Numbered from the stretch's first letter, positions 7,870 through 17,339 are shown. The stretch is 64,000 nt of DNA from Succiniclasticum ruminis DSM 9236 (GCF_900112895.1 NZ_FONL01000011.1:1-64000); one strand, 5' to 3'. Made by a program: numbers and translations. Notes: a model not told the origin generated them from the sequence alone.

Positions 7870-8050
7870 GGCAGGCAGAAAAAGACATCGCAAAACGCTC
7901 ACGGTTTGCTATTCCATGGATTCATTCGCCTGTGGCTTCGGAACTCGGGACTCCGTCCCTCAAACAGCCTCGCCACGACGTCGCATTTCATCTCATGGAA
8001 TGACGCAACCCGCTCGAAGTTTTGCTTATGTCTTTCCCTGCCGGCATCAC
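7864..8050. repeat. Long imperfect palindrome between pth and rpmE
   Basis: The arms at about 7864-7926 and 7984-8049 are imperfect reverse complements. GAAAAAGACAT and GCAAAAC on the left match on the right as AAGACATAAGCAAAACTT when reversed, and ATTCCATG occurs in both. The centre holds a further hairpin (GGGAC/GTCCC at about 7948-7960) and GTGGC/GCCAC pairing. Transcribed, it would fold as one hairpin of about 185 nt. The left arm includes the pth stop codon. It has no recognisable protein and could be a miniature transposable or repetitive element, or an RNA structure. A reading frame across it (7862-8128) is of composition unlike neighbouring genes and was rejected. Confidence 0.7.
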
Positions 8051-8086
8051 TTACATACATATAACAAAATTTTTCAAAACTGCCAC

Positions 8087-8115
8087 TTGCGCTCTGCAAA
8101 AGAGTGTGATATTAT
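8087..8115 (+). promoter_or_regulatory. Putative rpmE promoter
   Basis: -35 TTGCGC (8087-8092) and -10 TATTAT (8110-8115) with a 17-nt spacer, about 50 nt before the rpmE start and downstream of the palindrome. Confidence 0.6.
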
Positions 8116-8171
8116 AGTGAAGCGTTAATGTCGGGTAATATTAATGCAAATAAAAAAAGAGGTGCATAGAA

Positions 8172-8381
8172 ATGAAAGAAAAAATCCATCCGAAATTTTA
8201 TACTGACTGCAAAGTAACCTGTGGCTGCGGCAACACCTTCATCACCGGCTCCACCAAACCGGAGCTGCGCGTGGACGTATGCAGCAAATGCCATCCGTTC
8301 TATACCGGCCAGCAGCGCAGCGTAGCCGCCCGCGGCCGTATCGAAAAGTTCAACAAGCGTTACAATGTAGAAAGCAAATAA
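8172..8381 (+). CDS. rpmE: 50S ribosomal protein L31, zinc-binding (C+) form
   Basis: 69 residues. Cysteines at 17, 19, 37 and 40 (TCGCGN and [12 protein letters not shown]) make up the CxC...CxxC zinc site of the C+ type. The ending [10 protein letters not shown] is typical. AAAGAGGTG precedes the ATG. It has its own promoter and a UUCG-capped hairpin downstream. As in other bacteria, the zinc form may serve as a zinc store with a C- paralogue elsewhere, which is not visible here. Confidence 0.96.
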   Translation: MKEKIHPKFYTDCKVTCGCGNTFITGSTKPELRVDVCSKCHPFYTGQQRSVAARGRIEKFNKRYNVESK

Positions 8382-8384
8382 AAG

Positions 8385-8440
8385 CAACTCACACAGCAGA
8401 GCTTCGGCTCTGCTGTAGTTGTATTCAGACCTTTTTTGAC
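8385..8440 (+). terminator. Hairpin terminator after rpmE
   Basis: A 10-bp stem (8393-8402 with 8407-8416) capped by a TTCG tetraloop, extended by CAACT 8385-8389 pairing with AGTTG 8417-8421. The T-run (about 8432-8438) is separated from the stem by roughly 10 nt, so termination may be partial, and the next gene starts 14 nt later. Confidence 0.55.
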
Positions 8441-8453
8441 AAAAGTGTAAACT

Positions 8454-9419
8454 ATGGCAAAACTGAGTATTGGCGGGCAGGCGGTCATCGAAGGCGTGAT
8501 GATGCGCGGTCCCAAAGACGTGGCGGTGGCAGTCCGCAAGGCGGACGGTACCATTGACGTGGACGTGAAACCGGTCAACAGTATCGCCGACCGCTATCCT
8601 ATTCTTAAAAAGCCGCTGCTCCGGGGCGTGGTGGCTCTGGTGGAATCGCTGGTCATGGGCATGAAGGCCCTCAGCTATTCCGCCCAGGTGTCCGGCGAGG
8701 AAGACGAGCAGATGGATGATAAAGAGATGGCCCTGACCATGGTGACCTCCGTGGCCCTGGCTGTCGGTCTTTTTATTGCTGTTCCCACCTGGTCCATGCG
8801 CTTTCTGCAGCAGTGGACCCAGAGCAGCCTGACCCTGAACCTGGCGGAAGGCTTTCTGCGCATGGGCATCTTTCTGGTTTATATTGCCGCCATATCTTCC
8901 ATGGAAGATATCCAGCGGGTGTTCAAGTACCACGGGGCGGAGCACAAGACGATTTTCACCTACGAGGCGGGCATGCCCCTGACGGTGGAGAATGTGCGGA
9001 CCTTTCCCCGGCTGCATCCCCGCTGCGGCACCAACTTCCTGATGATCGTCATGCTCATCAGCATCTTTATCTTTGCCTTTTTAGGCTGGCCCGGCCTCTT
9101 GGAACGGATCCTGTCCCGGATCGTGCTGATGCCGGTAGTGGCGGGCCTCAGTTATGAACTGATCCGCTTTGCGGGGAAGAATAACGACAAACCCTGGGTG
9201 CACCGGCTGATTATGCCGGGACTTCTGCTGCAGAAACTCACCACCCGGGAACCGGACGATGAGATGATCGAAGTGGCCATCGCTTCCGTAAAAGCGGTGC
9301 TGCCGGAGGATGAGCTGCAGAAAGTGGAGATGCAGGTGCCGGACGCGATTGCGCTGCAGGCGCCGGCTGTGGCGGAGACGGTGTCTGTACCGGTCTCCTG
9401 TGAGGAAAAGACATGTTAG
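8454..9419 (+). CDS. DUF1385 (YqhQ-type) membrane protein
   Basis: 321 residues. It opens with the family signature [15 protein letters not shown] and later has [13 protein letters not shown] and [12 protein letters not shown], which are the strongly conserved blocks of DUF1385. Several hydrophobic segments between about 85 and 245 indicate a multi-pass membrane protein. The function is not established to my knowledge. It overlaps the prfA start by 7 nt, and the rpmE-DUF1385-prfA-prmC order is common in Firmicutes, which suggests co-transcription with translation-termination genes rather than a proven role in them. Confidence 0.85.
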   Translation: MAKLSIGGQAVIEGVMMRGPKDVAVAVRKADGTIDVDVKPVNSIADRYPILKKPLLRGVVALVESLVMGMKALSYSAQVSGEEDEQMDDKEMALTMVTSVALAVGLFIAVPTWSMRFLQQWTQSSLTLNLAEGFLRMGIFLVYIAAISSMEDIQRVFKYHGAEHKTIFTYEAGMPLTVENVRTFPRLHPRCGTNFLMIVMLISIFIFAFLGWPGLLERILSRIVLMPVVAGLSYELIRFAGKNNDKPWVHRLIMPGLLLQKLTTREPDDEMIEVAIASVKAVLPEDELQKVEMQVPDAIALQAPAVAETVSVPVSCEEKTC

Positions 9420-10480
9420 AAAAATTACACGGGGTCGAAGAAAAGTATCTGGATCTGGAAGCGAAGCTGTCCGACCCGGAGGTGGTTTCCGACCCGAAGG
9501 AATATCAGAAATACGCGAAGGCCCATGCCAAACTGCAGGAAATCGTAAACGTGTACCGGGAATATAAGGAACAGAAAGCCCTGTATGACGACGATATGGC
9601 CGTGGCGGAAGAAAACAGCGATCCGGAACTGGCGGAGATGGCCCGGGAAGAAGCGGAATCCCTGAAACCGGTGTTGGAGGACTATGAGAAGAAGCTGACT
9701 CTGCTGCTTTTGCCCGGCGATCCCAACGACGACAAGGATATCATTCTGGAGATCCGGGCCGGGGCCGGCGGGGAAGAAGCGGCCTTGTTTGCGGAGGTTC
9801 TGTTCCGCATGTATACCCGGTATGCGGATACCATGGGCTGGTCCGTGGAACTGATGGACGCCAACCCCACGGAGCTGGGCGGCTTTAAGGAAGTGGTAGC
9901 CCAGATTTCCGGTGCCGGGGCTTATGGCCGCATGAAATTTGAAAGCGGCGTGCACCGGGTACAGCGGGTGCCGGAGACGGAATCCCAGGGGCGGATCCAT
10001 ACATCTACCTGCACGGTGGCGGTGCTGCCGGTGGCGGAAGAGGTGGACGTGGATATCCGCATGGAAGATATTCGGATCGATACCTACCGGGCCGGGGGCG
10101 CCGGCGGGCAGTATGTCAACAAGACGGAATCCGCAGTGCGCATGACCCATATCCCCACAGGCATCGTGGCCCAGTGCCAGGATGAGAAGTCCCAGCTGAA
10201 GAACCGGGAAAAATGCCTGCGGGTGCTGCGTTCCCGTATCCTGGAGATGAAACAGCAGGAGCAGCAGCAGTCGGAAGCGGCGGAACGGAAGAGCCAGGTG
10301 GGCACCGGGGACCGCAGCGAGCGGATCCGTACCTATAATTATCCCCAGGGCAGGGTCACCGATCACCGGATCGGCCTGACGCTGCATAAGCTGGATACCA
10401 TCGTGAACGGGGATCTGTCTGAGCTGCTGGACGCGCTGGCTACGGCGAGCCAGGCAGAAAAATTACAGCAGGTAAAATGA
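9413..10480 (+). CDS. prfA: Peptide chain release factor 1
   Basis: 355 residues, the normal length. It decodes UAA/UAG and releases the nascent protein. The catalytic GGQ sits in [18 protein letters not shown] near residue 230, followed by [19 protein letters not shown] (core HIPTGI), a typical RF1/RF2 block. The RF1-type anticodon tripeptide region lies in the PET-containing segment [17 protein letters not shown]. It starts inside the preceding gene and is followed directly by prmC, whose product methylates the glutamine of GGQ, so the functional pair is adjacent. Confidence 0.96.
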   Translation: MLEKLHGVEEKYLDLEAKLSDPEVVSDPKEYQKYAKAHAKLQEIVNVYREYKEQKALYDDDMAVAEENSDPELAEMAREEAESLKPVLEDYEKKLTLLLLPGDPNDDKDIILEIRAGAGGEEAALFAEVLFRMYTRYADTMGWSVELMDANPTELGGFKEVVAQISGAGAYGRMKFESGVHRVQRVPETESQGRIHTSTCTVAVLPVAEEVDVDIRMEDIRIDTYRAGGAGGQYVNKTESAVRMTHIPTGIVAQCQDEKSQLKNREKCLRVLRSRILEMKQQEQQQSEAAERKSQVGTGDRSERIRTYNYPQGRVTDHRIGLTLHKLDTIVNGDLSELLDALATASQAEKLQQVK

Positions 10481-10546
10481 TTGCCGGAGGAAACGCAGGC
10501 TGAAGAAAACCACAGCAGCATCCTGCGGGCAGAATGGAAGAAAAGA

Positions 10547-11686
10547 ATGACAGAACAGGCCGTTTGGACTGTAAATAAAATATTGCAATGGACACAGCAG
10601 TACTTTTCCGGAAAGGGCCTGGAGAATCCACGCCTGGACGCGGAGGTACTGCTTTGTGACGTGTTGGGCTGCCGCCGGATCGACCTGTTCATGCGCCTGC
10701 AGCAGGAACTGCAGCCGGAAGAACTGAAAAAATACAGGGAATTCGTGTTGCGCAGGGCTGCCTGGGAACCGCTGGCCTATATTATCGGAAGAAAAGCATT
10801 TTTGCAGTGGGAGTTTAACGTTACGCCCGCCGTGCTGATCCCCCGTCCGGAAACGGAACTGCTGGTGGAAAAGCTGGTACAGTGCTGTACGGGGAAGAGC
10901 CTGACCCAATTGGAGAAGGAAACGTTCTGGCGGAAAAAGGCGGAGGAGGCGAAAGCCGCCGCTGAGAAGGTGAAAGCGGTTTCTTCGGAAAAGCTGCGGG
11001 ACGAAACGGACCCGGAAAAGGCGGCTGTCTGGCAGCAGGAAGTGGCAGACCGGGAAGCGGTAGCCGTCCAGGCGGCGGAGCGGGCCGGCATGGCATGGCA
11101 GGCAGAATCTGCAGCCGTGCAGGAAAAATCGGGGAACAAAGGCCCCGATATCCTGGATATGGGGACCGGCAGCGGGGCGATTCTTCTTTCCTTATTAAAA
11201 TTATTGCCGGAAAGCCGGGGGCTGGCGGTGGATATTTCGCCGGAGGCCCTGGCCGTTGCGAAAGAAAACGCGGCGCTGTTGGGCGTGGGAGACCGCGCCT
11301 GGTTCCTGCAGTCGGATATCTGGTCCCGGGTGCCGGCGAAAGCGCAGTTTGACATTGTGGTGTCCAATCCTCCCTATATCCCGGCGCAGGTCATCGGTAC
11401 CCTGGCCCGGGATGTGCAGAAAGAACCGCGGCTGGCGCTGGACGGAGGAGAAGACGGGTTGAATGCCTACCGTAAGATTGCGGCAGGCCTGCCGCAGCAT
11501 GTGAAACCGGACGGACTGGCTGCCTTTGAAGTGGGCATCGGCCAGGGGGAAGCCGTGGCTGCCCTGTGCCGTGAACAGGGCTTTGCGGTGACGGCGGTGG
11601 TGAACGATTATGCCGGCATTGACCGGATGGTCTTTGCCGCGAGGCCGGGCAGTCCCAAAGCGGAATGGGTGAAGAAACTTTTTTGA
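10547..11686 (+). CDS. prmC: Release factor glutamine methyltransferase with a large internal insert
   Basis: 379 residues from ATG 10547 (GGAAG 6 nt upstream; a TTG at 10481 directly after the prfA stop is the longer alternative). PrmC uses S-adenosylmethionine to N5-methylate the GGQ glutamine of release factors. Family landmarks are YIIGRKAFLQWEFNV, IPRPETE (98-104), motif I DMGTGSG (204-210) and the substrate-binding NPPY (274-277). The distance between IPRPETE and motif I is about 95 residues, against roughly 15-20 normally. The extra 80-90 residues (about 115-197) are rich in A, E and K, likely helical or coiled coil, and in frame. Catalytic motifs are intact, so activity is probably retained. 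Confidence 0.92.
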   Translation: MTEQAVWTVNKILQWTQQYFSGKGLENPRLDAEVLLCDVLGCRRIDLFMRLQQELQPEELKKYREFVLRRAAWEPLAYIIGRKAFLQWEFNVTPAVLIPRPETELLVEKLVQCCTGKSLTQLEKETFWRKKAEEAKAAAEKVKAVSSEKLRDETDPEKAAVWQQEVADREAVAVQAAERAGMAWQAESAAVQEKSGNKGPDILDMGTGSGAILLSLLKLLPESRGLAVDISPEALAVAKENAALLGVGDRAWFLQSDIWSRVPAKAQFDIVVSNPPYIPAQVIGTLARDVQKEPRLALDGGEDGLNAYRKIAAGLPQHVKPDGLAAFEVGIGQGEAVAALCREQGFAVTAVVNDYAGIDRMVFAARPGSPKAEWVKKLF

Positions 11687-11715
11687 TAAATTGGATTGCG
11701 CAGGGGAATAGAGTC

Positions 11716-12822
11716 ATGGAAACAAAGTTCTGGGAAGTAAAAAAGAATCCGGAAGCTGCCATTGCGGAAGCGGCCGGCCTGATTGCGGCGGGAGAGGTGG
11801 TGGCTTTTCCCACGGAAACAGTGTACGGGCTGGGGGCGGACGGGTTAAACGCAGAGGCTGTGGCAAAAATATTTGCGGCCAAGGGCCGCCCGGCGGACAA
11901 CCCGCTGATCCTGCATATTGCGGATACCGAACAGATATATCCTTTAACAAGCGGATTAAACGCGAACGCCCGGGCCCTGATGGATACCTTCTGGCCGGGA
12001 CCGCTGACCATTGTGGTGCCCCGCTCTGAACTGGTGCCGGACATTGTGACGGCCGGGCTGGACACGGTGGCGATCCGAATGCCGTCCCATCCGGTGGCGG
12101 CGGCTCTCATCCGGGCGGCAGGCTGTCCTGTCGCGGCGCCCAGCGCCAATGTGTCGGGCAAGCCCAGTCCTACCAACGCGAAGGACGTGGCGGACGATAT
12201 GACAGGCAAGGTAGCGGGGATTCTGGACGGCGGCAGCTGCGGCATCGGAGTGGAATCCACGGTTGTAGATACAACCTCTCCCGTGCCTACGATCCTGCGG
12301 CCCGGCGGTATTACCCGGGAAATGCTGGAAGAGCGGCTGGGCGCGGTAGAAATCGACCCCGCCCTGAACGGGGACCCGGCCCTGCGTCCTAAAGCGCCGG
12401 GGATGAAATACCGGCATTACGCACCGAAGGCGCCCATGTACCTGTATGAAGGGACACTGGCGGCGCAGCGGCTGACGGAGGCTGTCCTGCGAGCGCAGAA
12501 ACAGGGGCTGCATATCGGGGTTCTGTGTGACGACGCGGTGAAAGGACGGCTGGAGGAAAGCCTGCGCCGCGGCCATACTGCGGAGATTTTTTCCTGGGGA
12601 CAGGGAAAAGCGGACCTGGCGGAACACCTGTATGAAGTATTGCGTGACTTTGACAGGGTGTCGCCGGAACTGATCATCGCCATGGGCGTGGATGAAAAAG
12701 GCCTGGGCCTGGCGGTGATGAACCGGCTGCGGAAAGCGGCGGGCTACCAGATCCTGCAGGCGGAGGAAGGCGGCATAACCGTAAAAAACGGCAGCGGTTT
12801 TCCGGAATTTCTGTTCTCATAA
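11716..12822 (+). CDS. ywlC: L-threonylcarbamoyladenylate synthase (Sua5/YwlC type)
   Basis: 368 residues. The first 200 form a YrdC/TsaC domain (AAGEVVAFPTETVYGLGAD, KGRPADNPL, PSANVSGKPSPT), which makes threonylcarbamoyl-AMP for the t6A37 modification of ANN-decoding tRNAs. A C-terminal Sua5 domain follows (from about 215, after the linker KAPGMKYRHYAPKAPM). This is the long form of the enzyme. I chose ATG 11716 with AGGGGA 9 nt upstream over the in-frame ATG at 11665, which would overlap prmC by 22 nt and add non-family residues. The prmC-ywlC-rpiB order matches Bacillus. Confidence 0.92.
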   Translation: METKFWEVKKNPEAAIAEAAGLIAAGEVVAFPTETVYGLGADGLNAEAVAKIFAAKGRPADNPLILHIADTEQIYPLTSGLNANARALMDTFWPGPLTIVVPRSELVPDIVTAGLDTVAIRMPSHPVAAALIRAAGCPVAAPSANVSGKPSPTNAKDVADDMTGKVAGILDGGSCGIGVESTVVDTTSPVPTILRPGGITREMLEERLGAVEIDPALNGDPALRPKAPGMKYRHYAPKAPMYLYEGTLAAQRLTEAVLRAQKQGLHIGVLCDDAVKGRLEESLRRGHTAEIFSWGQGKADLAEHLYEVLRDFDRVSPELIIAMGVDEKGLGLAVMNRLRKAAGYQILQAEEGGITVKNGSGFPEFLFS

Positions 12823-12830
12823 ACAATAAG

Positions 12831-12859
12831 TGGTACAGTACCTGTTTTTGTGATAAAAT
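12831..12859 (+). promoter_or_regulatory. Possible extended -10 promoter for rpiB
   Basis: TGATAAAAT with -10 TAAAAT at 12854-12859 and a poor -35 (TGGTAC, 12831-12836), 17 nt apart. A 7-bp leader hairpin, GCAGGCA 12886-12892 with TGCCTGC 12906-12912, lies between it and rpiB. Confidence 0.4.
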
Positions 12860-12969
12860 AGATTGAATAAGCAAGTCATAAACCGGCAGGCAATGAATAC
12901 GGAACTGCCTGCGGAATAACACAGTATCTGGGGATGCCATCGCAATTAAATCCATGGGAGGCGCGGGAC

Positions 12970-13407
12970 ATGAAACTGGTAATCGGCAGTGATCACGGAG
13001 GAATCCACCTGAAAGAGGTGCTGAAACAGCATCTGGCGGAACGGGGCATTGAGGTGTCGGACGCGGGGACTTATACAGAGGAATCCTGCGATTATCCGGA
13101 CATCGCGGTAAAAGTCTGCCGGGAGATTACGGACGGCAATGCGGAGCGGGGGATCCTGGTCTGCGGCACGGGCATCGGCATGTCCATGGCGGCCAATAAA
13201 GTCAAAGGGATCCGCGCGGCTCTGTGCGGCGATGTATTTTCCGCCACCATGAGCCGGGAGCATAATAATGCCAACGTCATCTGCCTGGGCGAGCGGGTGC
13301 TGGGCCCCGGACTGGCCCTATCCATCCTGGATGCCTGGCTGGATACGGAATTTGCCGGCGGGCGTCATGAACGCCGGGTGAACAAGATTATGGCGATAGA
13401 GGAATAA
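12970..13407 (+). CDS. rpiB: Ribose-5-phosphate isomerase B
   Basis: 145 residues from ATG 12970, 8 nt after GGGAGG (an upstream in-frame ATG at 12934 has no ribosome-binding site). It interconverts ribose 5-phosphate and ribulose 5-phosphate. Signatures are IGSDHGGIHLKE at the start, YPDIAV, and the catalytic cysteine loop LVCGTGIGMSMAANK. The REHNNANVICLG block is also typical. It provides the Prs substrate. The next gene starts 2 nt after its stop, with the ribosome-binding site inside the rpiB end. Confidence 0.95.
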   Translation: MKLVIGSDHGGIHLKEVLKQHLAERGIEVSDAGTYTEESCDYPDIAVKVCREITDGNAERGILVCGTGIGMSMAANKVKGIRAALCGDVFSATMSREHNNANVICLGERVLGPGLALSILDAWLDTEFAGGRHERRVNKIMAIEE

Positions 13408-13409
13408 AG

Positions 13410-13952
13410 ATGGAGTTAGCACAGATTGCGGCTGCGGTAACGTCGGCTGCGGAAGAACTGATCGCGGCGGCGCAGCCGAAACCGGGACGGATTTTTGTCC
13501 TGGGCTGCAGCACCAGTGAGGTGCTGGGGTCCAAAATCGGGACAGCCCGTTCGCCGGAAACGGCGGAAGCAATCCTTACGGCGCTGCTGGCTGTGACCCG
13601 TGCCCACGGGCTGTATCTGGCGGTCCAGTGCTGTGAGCACCTGAACCGGGCGCTGGTGGTGGAAGAGGCGGCGATGGATGCTTTCGGCCTGACCCAGGTC
13701 ACGGTACATCCCGTGCCGGAAGCCGGCGGCAGCGCGGCCAGCCGGGCGTATGAACTGTTTGCGCGTCCGGTGGTGGTGGAATCTGTAACTGCTGATTTAG
13801 GCATGGATATCGGACAGACGCTGATCGGCATGCATCTGAAACGGGTTGCGGTGCCGGTGCGTCTCCGGGTGAAAACCGTCGGCGAAGCAATACTGACGGC
13901 GGCCCGGACACGTCCGCCCCTGATCGGGGGAGAGCGGGCAAAGTATTTTTAA
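13410..13952 (+). CDS. TIGR01440/DUF436 family protein (YwlG-like)
   Basis: 180 residues with the family landmarks [45 protein letters not shown] and [15 protein letters not shown]. This family regularly sits between rpiB and glyA/upp in Firmicutes, as it does here. Its biochemical activity is not established. The protein looks cytosolic, without signal peptide or membrane segment. Confidence 0.85.
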   Translation: MELAQIAAAVTSAAEELIAAAQPKPGRIFVLGCSTSEVLGSKIGTARSPETAEAILTALLAVTRAHGLYLAVQCCEHLNRALVVEEAAMDAFGLTQVTVHPVPEAGGSAASRAYELFARPVVVESVTADLGMDIGQTLIGMHLKRVAVPVRLRVKTVGEAILTAARTRPPLIGGERAKYF

Positions 13953-13984
13953 CATATATTAATTACATGAAAGGAGCCTTACCC

Positions 13985-14605
13985 ATGAACGTACATGTAG
14001 TAGATCATCCGCTGATTGCCCATAAGCTGACCATGATGCGGGACAAGACCTGTAACAGCAAGAATTTCCGTGAACTGCTGGGCGAAATTGCCTCCCTGAT
14101 GACTTACGATGTGACCAAGAACTGGGAAACGGAACCCTTTGAAATCGAGACGCCGTTGGAAAAGATGACGGGAACCCGCCTGAAAGGGGAAGTGACCATT
14201 ATTCCGATCCTGCGCGCGGGGCTGGGACTGCTGAACGGCGTGCTGGCCATGATTCCGCATGCCCATGTAGGGCATATCGGTCTGTACCGCGATCCGGAAA
14301 CCCATAAACCGGTGGAATATTACTGCGGCCTGCCCAAGCAGATGGACGCGAAATGCATCGTGGTAGACCCCATGCTGGCGACCGGCGGTTCCGCGGCGGC
14401 GGCGATTACCATGTTAAAGGAGAAAGGCCTGCATAACATCTGCCTCATGGTGCTGGTAGCGGCGCCGGAAGGCATTAAAGTTATCAACGAAGCGCACCCG
14501 GACGTGGAAATCTACACGGCTGCCGTCGACCGTGAATTGAATGAAAGAGCCTATATCCTTCCCGGTCTGGGAGATGCGGGCGACCGGGTCTTCGGCACAC
14601 TGTAA
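13985..14605 (+). CDS. upp: Uracil phosphoribosyltransferase
   Basis: 206 residues from ATG 13985, 8 nt after AAAGGAG. It salvages uracil with PRPP to UMP. Family motifs are [17 protein letters not shown] at the N-terminus, [13 protein letters not shown], the PRPP-binding [12 protein letters not shown], and the C-terminal uracil-binding block [16 protein letters not shown]. Length is normal. It is followed 22 nt later by a dCMP deaminase gene, a second pyrimidine function. Confidence 0.96.
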   Translation: MNVHVVDHPLIAHKLTMMRDKTCNSKNFRELLGEIASLMTYDVTKNWETEPFEIETPLEKMTGTRLKGEVTIIPILRAGLGLLNGVLAMIPHAHVGHIGLYRDPETHKPVEYYCGLPKQMDAKCIVVDPMLATGGSAAAAITMLKEKGLHNICLMVLVAAPEGIKVINEAHPDVEIYTAAVDRELNERAYILPGLGDAGDRVFGTL

Positions 14606-14627
14606 GCGGAGAGTTAAGAGGATTATA

Positions 14628-15098
14628 ATGAGCAATAAGAGTGAAGCAAGGCCGGACTGGGACCATTATTTTATGGAAATTGCCCAGGTGGTCAGCAAAC
14701 GTTCCACCTGCCTGCGCCGCAGCGTTGGCGCAGTCATCGTGAAAAACAAACAGATTCTTGCTACCGGTTACAACGGCACGCCCAAGGGAATGCCCCACTG
14801 CGGGGAAGTGGGCTGCCTGCGGGAACAGCTGCATGTGCCTTCGGGCAAGAACCATGAGCTGTGCCGGGGGATCCATGCAGAGCAGAACGCGGTAGTACAG
14901 GCTGCGGTTCATGGCGTTTCGGTAGAAGGCGGTACCCTGTACTGCACGAACCAGCCCTGTGTCGTGTGTACGAAGATCCTGATCAACGCGGGCATTGAGC
15001 GGATCGTGTTTAAAGATCCTTACCCCGACAAGCTGGCGGAGGATATGCTGGCAGGTTCCGGGATCCGGGTGGAAGTGCTGGACGCGGAACAAAAATAG
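14628..15098 (+). CDS. dCMP deaminase (ComEB type)
   Basis: 156 residues. It converts dCMP to dUMP, feeding thymidylate synthesis. The zinc-dependent deaminase site is His83-Ala-Glu85 ([10 protein letters not shown]) with Cys111 and Cys114 ([11 protein letters not shown]). The protein also carries the extra dCMP-type segment with HCGEVGC near 58-63. ATG 14628 follows AAGAGG by about 6 nt. Gene neighbours upp and a cell-envelope transferase suggest a long operon. Confidence 0.9.
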   Translation: MSNKSEARPDWDHYFMEIAQVVSKRSTCLRRSVGAVIVKNKQILATGYNGTPKGMPHCGEVGCLREQLHVPSGKNHELCRGIHAEQNAVVQAAVHGVSVEGGTLYCTNQPCVVCTKILINAGIERIVFKDPYPDKLAEDMLAGSGIRVEVLDAEQK

Positions 15099-15113
15099 GA
15101 AGAGGTCTGTTGT

Positions 15114-16118
15114 TTGTATATTTTAGCTTTTGTCATTGCCCTGCTGGCCAGTTTTCTGTTGACACCCTATGTTAAGAAGCTGGCTTTTGCCATCGGGGCA
15201 GTGGATAAACCTGATAAAAGAAAAGTGCATACCCATATCATGCCCAGACTGGGGGGACTGGCTATTTTTCTGGCCTGTGTCCTTGCGGTTGTCTGCAGTC
15301 TGCCCATTACACGGGATCTGATGGGAATCCTGCTGGGCGGCGCCTGGATCGTAATCGTGGGCATATTGGACGACAAGTATTCCCTGCCTGCCAAAGTGAA
15401 GCTGCTGGGACAGATTCTGGCTGCCTGTATCCTGGTGGCCTTTGATATAAAGATTGAGTGGCTGAACAATCCGCTGGGCGGTTACTTCTATCTGGAATAT
15501 CTGTCTATACCGTTTACGATTTTCTGGGTCATCAGCTTTATTAACGTGGTCAATCTGATCGACGGGCTGGACGGACTGGCGGCCGGTGTGTCCGGCATCG
15601 CTTCCATTACCATCATCCTGGTGGCGGTGCATCAGGGTTATTATCCCGTGGCGACTCTGACGGCGGCGCTGGCCGGGGGTATTTTTGGTTTTATCCATTA
15701 TAATTTTAATCCGGCCACCATCTTTATGGGGGATACGGGCAGCATGTTCATCGGCTATATGCTGGCGGCGATTGCGATTCTGGGCGCGGTGAAGACTGCG
15801 GCTACCATCGCGCTGATCGTGCCGGCGGTTGCCCTGGGACTGCCGATCATGGATACGGCATTTGCCATTTTGCGCCGTTACAGCAACGGCAAGCCGATCT
15901 TCCAGCCGGACAAGGGGCATCTGCACCACCGGCTGCTGGCGCTGGGACTGACCCAGAAACAGGCGGTGCTGCTGATGTATGCCATCAGCATCATCCTGAG
16001 CCTGGGGGCATTTGTGCTGGCTATGGCCAATGTGTATGTTGCGGCTGCGGTGATCGTTGTGATTGTGATCGCGGTGGCTTTGGGCGCAAAGAAGATAGGT
16101 ATTTTACGGAACCCCTGA
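15114..16118 (+). CDS. Undecaprenyl-phosphate GlcNAc-1-phosphate transferase (WecA/TagO/MraY family)
   Basis: 334 residues with about ten transmembrane helices. It starts with TTG 15114, 8 nt after GGAAGAGG. Members transfer a sugar-1-phosphate from UDP-sugar to undecaprenyl phosphate at the inner membrane. The conserved acidic loops are present: DDKYSLPAK, NLIDGLDGLAAG, the GDTGSMFIGY segment and the HLHHRL box near residue 268, which is the WecA-type signature. The following wecB gene supports a role in making a GlcNAc/ManNAc-type surface glycan (enterobacterial-common-antigen- or teichoic-like, or O-antigen). The exact product cannot be told from sequence. Confidence 0.88.
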   Translation: MYILAFVIALLASFLLTPYVKKLAFAIGAVDKPDKRKVHTHIMPRLGGLAIFLACVLAVVCSLPITRDLMGILLGGAWIVIVGILDDKYSLPAKVKLLGQILAACILVAFDIKIEWLNNPLGGYFYLEYLSIPFTIFWVISFINVVNLIDGLDGLAAGVSGIASITIILVAVHQGYYPVATLTAALAGGIFGFIHYNFNPATIFMGDTGSMFIGYMLAAIAILGAVKTAATIALIVPAVALGLPIMDTAFAILRRYSNGKPIFQPDKGHLHHRLLALGLTQKQAVLLMYAISIILSLGAFVLAMANVYVAAAVIVVIVIAVALGAKKIGILRNP

Positions 16119-16134
16119 GTAAGGAGGTCTTGCT

Positions 16135-17292
16135 TTGAAGAAACTGAGAATCATGACAGTATTCGGCACCCGGCCGGAAGCCATCAAAATGTGTCCGCTG
16201 GTGCTGGAGATGCGGAAATATACGGATTATATCGAACCCGTTGTGGCGGTCACAGCCCAGCACCGGGAAATGCTGGACCAGGTGCTGCGCCTGTTTGCCA
16301 TAGAGCCTGATTATGACCTGAACATCATGACCAGCGGGCAGACCTTGTACGACATTACGGTGAAGGCGCTGCTGGGGCTGAAAGAGGTCATTGCCAAAAC
16401 GCAGCCGGACCTGGTTCTGGTCCACGGCGATACCACAACAACGTTTGCCGGGTCACTGGCGGCCTATTACGCCCAGATTGAACTGGGGCATGTGGAGGCA
16501 GGCCTGCGTACCGGCAACAAGTTTTCTCCCTACCCGGAAGAAATGAACCGGAAGCTGACCGGTTCCCTGGCGGATTTCCATTTCGCTCCCACGGCGGTAA
16601 GCCGGGAGAATCTGTTAAAGGAAAATGTGCCGGAAAGCCATATTTTTGTGACAGGAAATACGGTCATCGACGCGCTGAATACCACGGTGCAGAAGGATTT
16701 TGTGTTTGATGATCCGGTCATTATGCAGGCGCTGGCCAGCGGCAAACGCCTGATCCTCATGACCACCCACCGGCGGGAGAACCTGGGTGAACCCATGCGG
16801 CAGGTGTACCGGGCGCTGAAAACAACCCTGGAACAGCATCCGGAAGCGGCGGCGATTTTCCCCGTGCATAAAAATCCCAAAGTGCGGGAAGTGGTGCAGG
16901 CGGAACTGGCGGGTACCGACAGAGTGTACCTGACGGAACCTATGGACTACGAACCTTTTGCCAACCTGATGAACCATGCGGATATCGTCCTGACGGACAG
17001 CGGAGGCATCCAGGAGGAAGCGCCGGCGCTAGGCAAGCCCGTGCTGGTGCTGCGGGATACCACGGAGCGTCCGGAAGCGGTGACCGCGGGTACGGTCCGA
17101 CTGACGGGCACAGGGTATGACGTGGTGAAGGAAGAGACTTGCCGGCTGCTGGAAGACCCTGCTTATTACCGTTCCATGGCGGAAGCGGTGAATCCCTACG
17201 GGGACGGCCGGGCCTGTGAACGGATCGTGCGGGCTGTCCTGTCGGCAAAGGGATATCCGGTAGCGCCCCCGGAGGAATTTAAAGGTTGTTGA
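16135..17292 (+). CDS. wecB: UDP-N-acetylglucosamine 2-epimerase (non-hydrolysing)
   Basis: 385 residues starting with TTG 16135, 7 nt after AAGGAGG. It interconverts UDP-GlcNAc and UDP-ManNAc for surface polysaccharide synthesis. Signatures are VFGTRPEAIKM, HGDTTTTFAGS, HVEAGLRTGNKFSPYPEEMNR (core HVEAGLRT), TTHRRENLGE and DSGGIQEEAPALGKPVL (core DSGGIQEEAP). Length is normal. It is the last gene before the ATP synthase promoter region and directly follows the WecA-like gene, a functional pair. Confidence 0.95.
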   Translation: MKKLRIMTVFGTRPEAIKMCPLVLEMRKYTDYIEPVVAVTAQHREMLDQVLRLFAIEPDYDLNIMTSGQTLYDITVKALLGLKEVIAKTQPDLVLVHGDTTTTFAGSLAAYYAQIELGHVEAGLRTGNKFSPYPEEMNRKLTGSLADFHFAPTAVSRENLLKENVPESHIFVTGNTVIDALNTTVQKDFVFDDPVIMQALASGKRLILMTTHRRENLGEPMRQVYRALKTTLEQHPEAAAIFPVHKNPKVREVVQAELAGTDRVYLTEPMDYEPFANLMNHADIVLTDSGGIQEEAPALGKPVLVLRDTTERPEAVTAGTVRLTGTGYDVVKEETCRLLEDPAYYRSMAEAVNPYGDGRACERIVRAVLSAKGYPVAPPEEFKGC

Positions 17293-17323
17293 TTTAATAC
17301 GTGATACGGTGACTGCCACCTTT

Positions 17324-17339
17324 TTATGACCTGTCATAA
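17324..17339. promoter_or_regulatory. Perfect 16-bp palindrome upstream of atp promoters
   Basis: TTATGAC-CT-GTCATAA, with 7-bp half-sites, lies 84 nt upstream of the first atp promoter and 32 nt after the wecB stop. It has no U-tract, so it is operator-like rather than a terminator. The binding protein is unknown. Confidence 0.4.

Noticed and set aside
7862-8128. 88-codon plus-strand frame after pth
   Set aside because: It reads through both arms of the palindrome, has no ribosome-binding site and no protein-like character.
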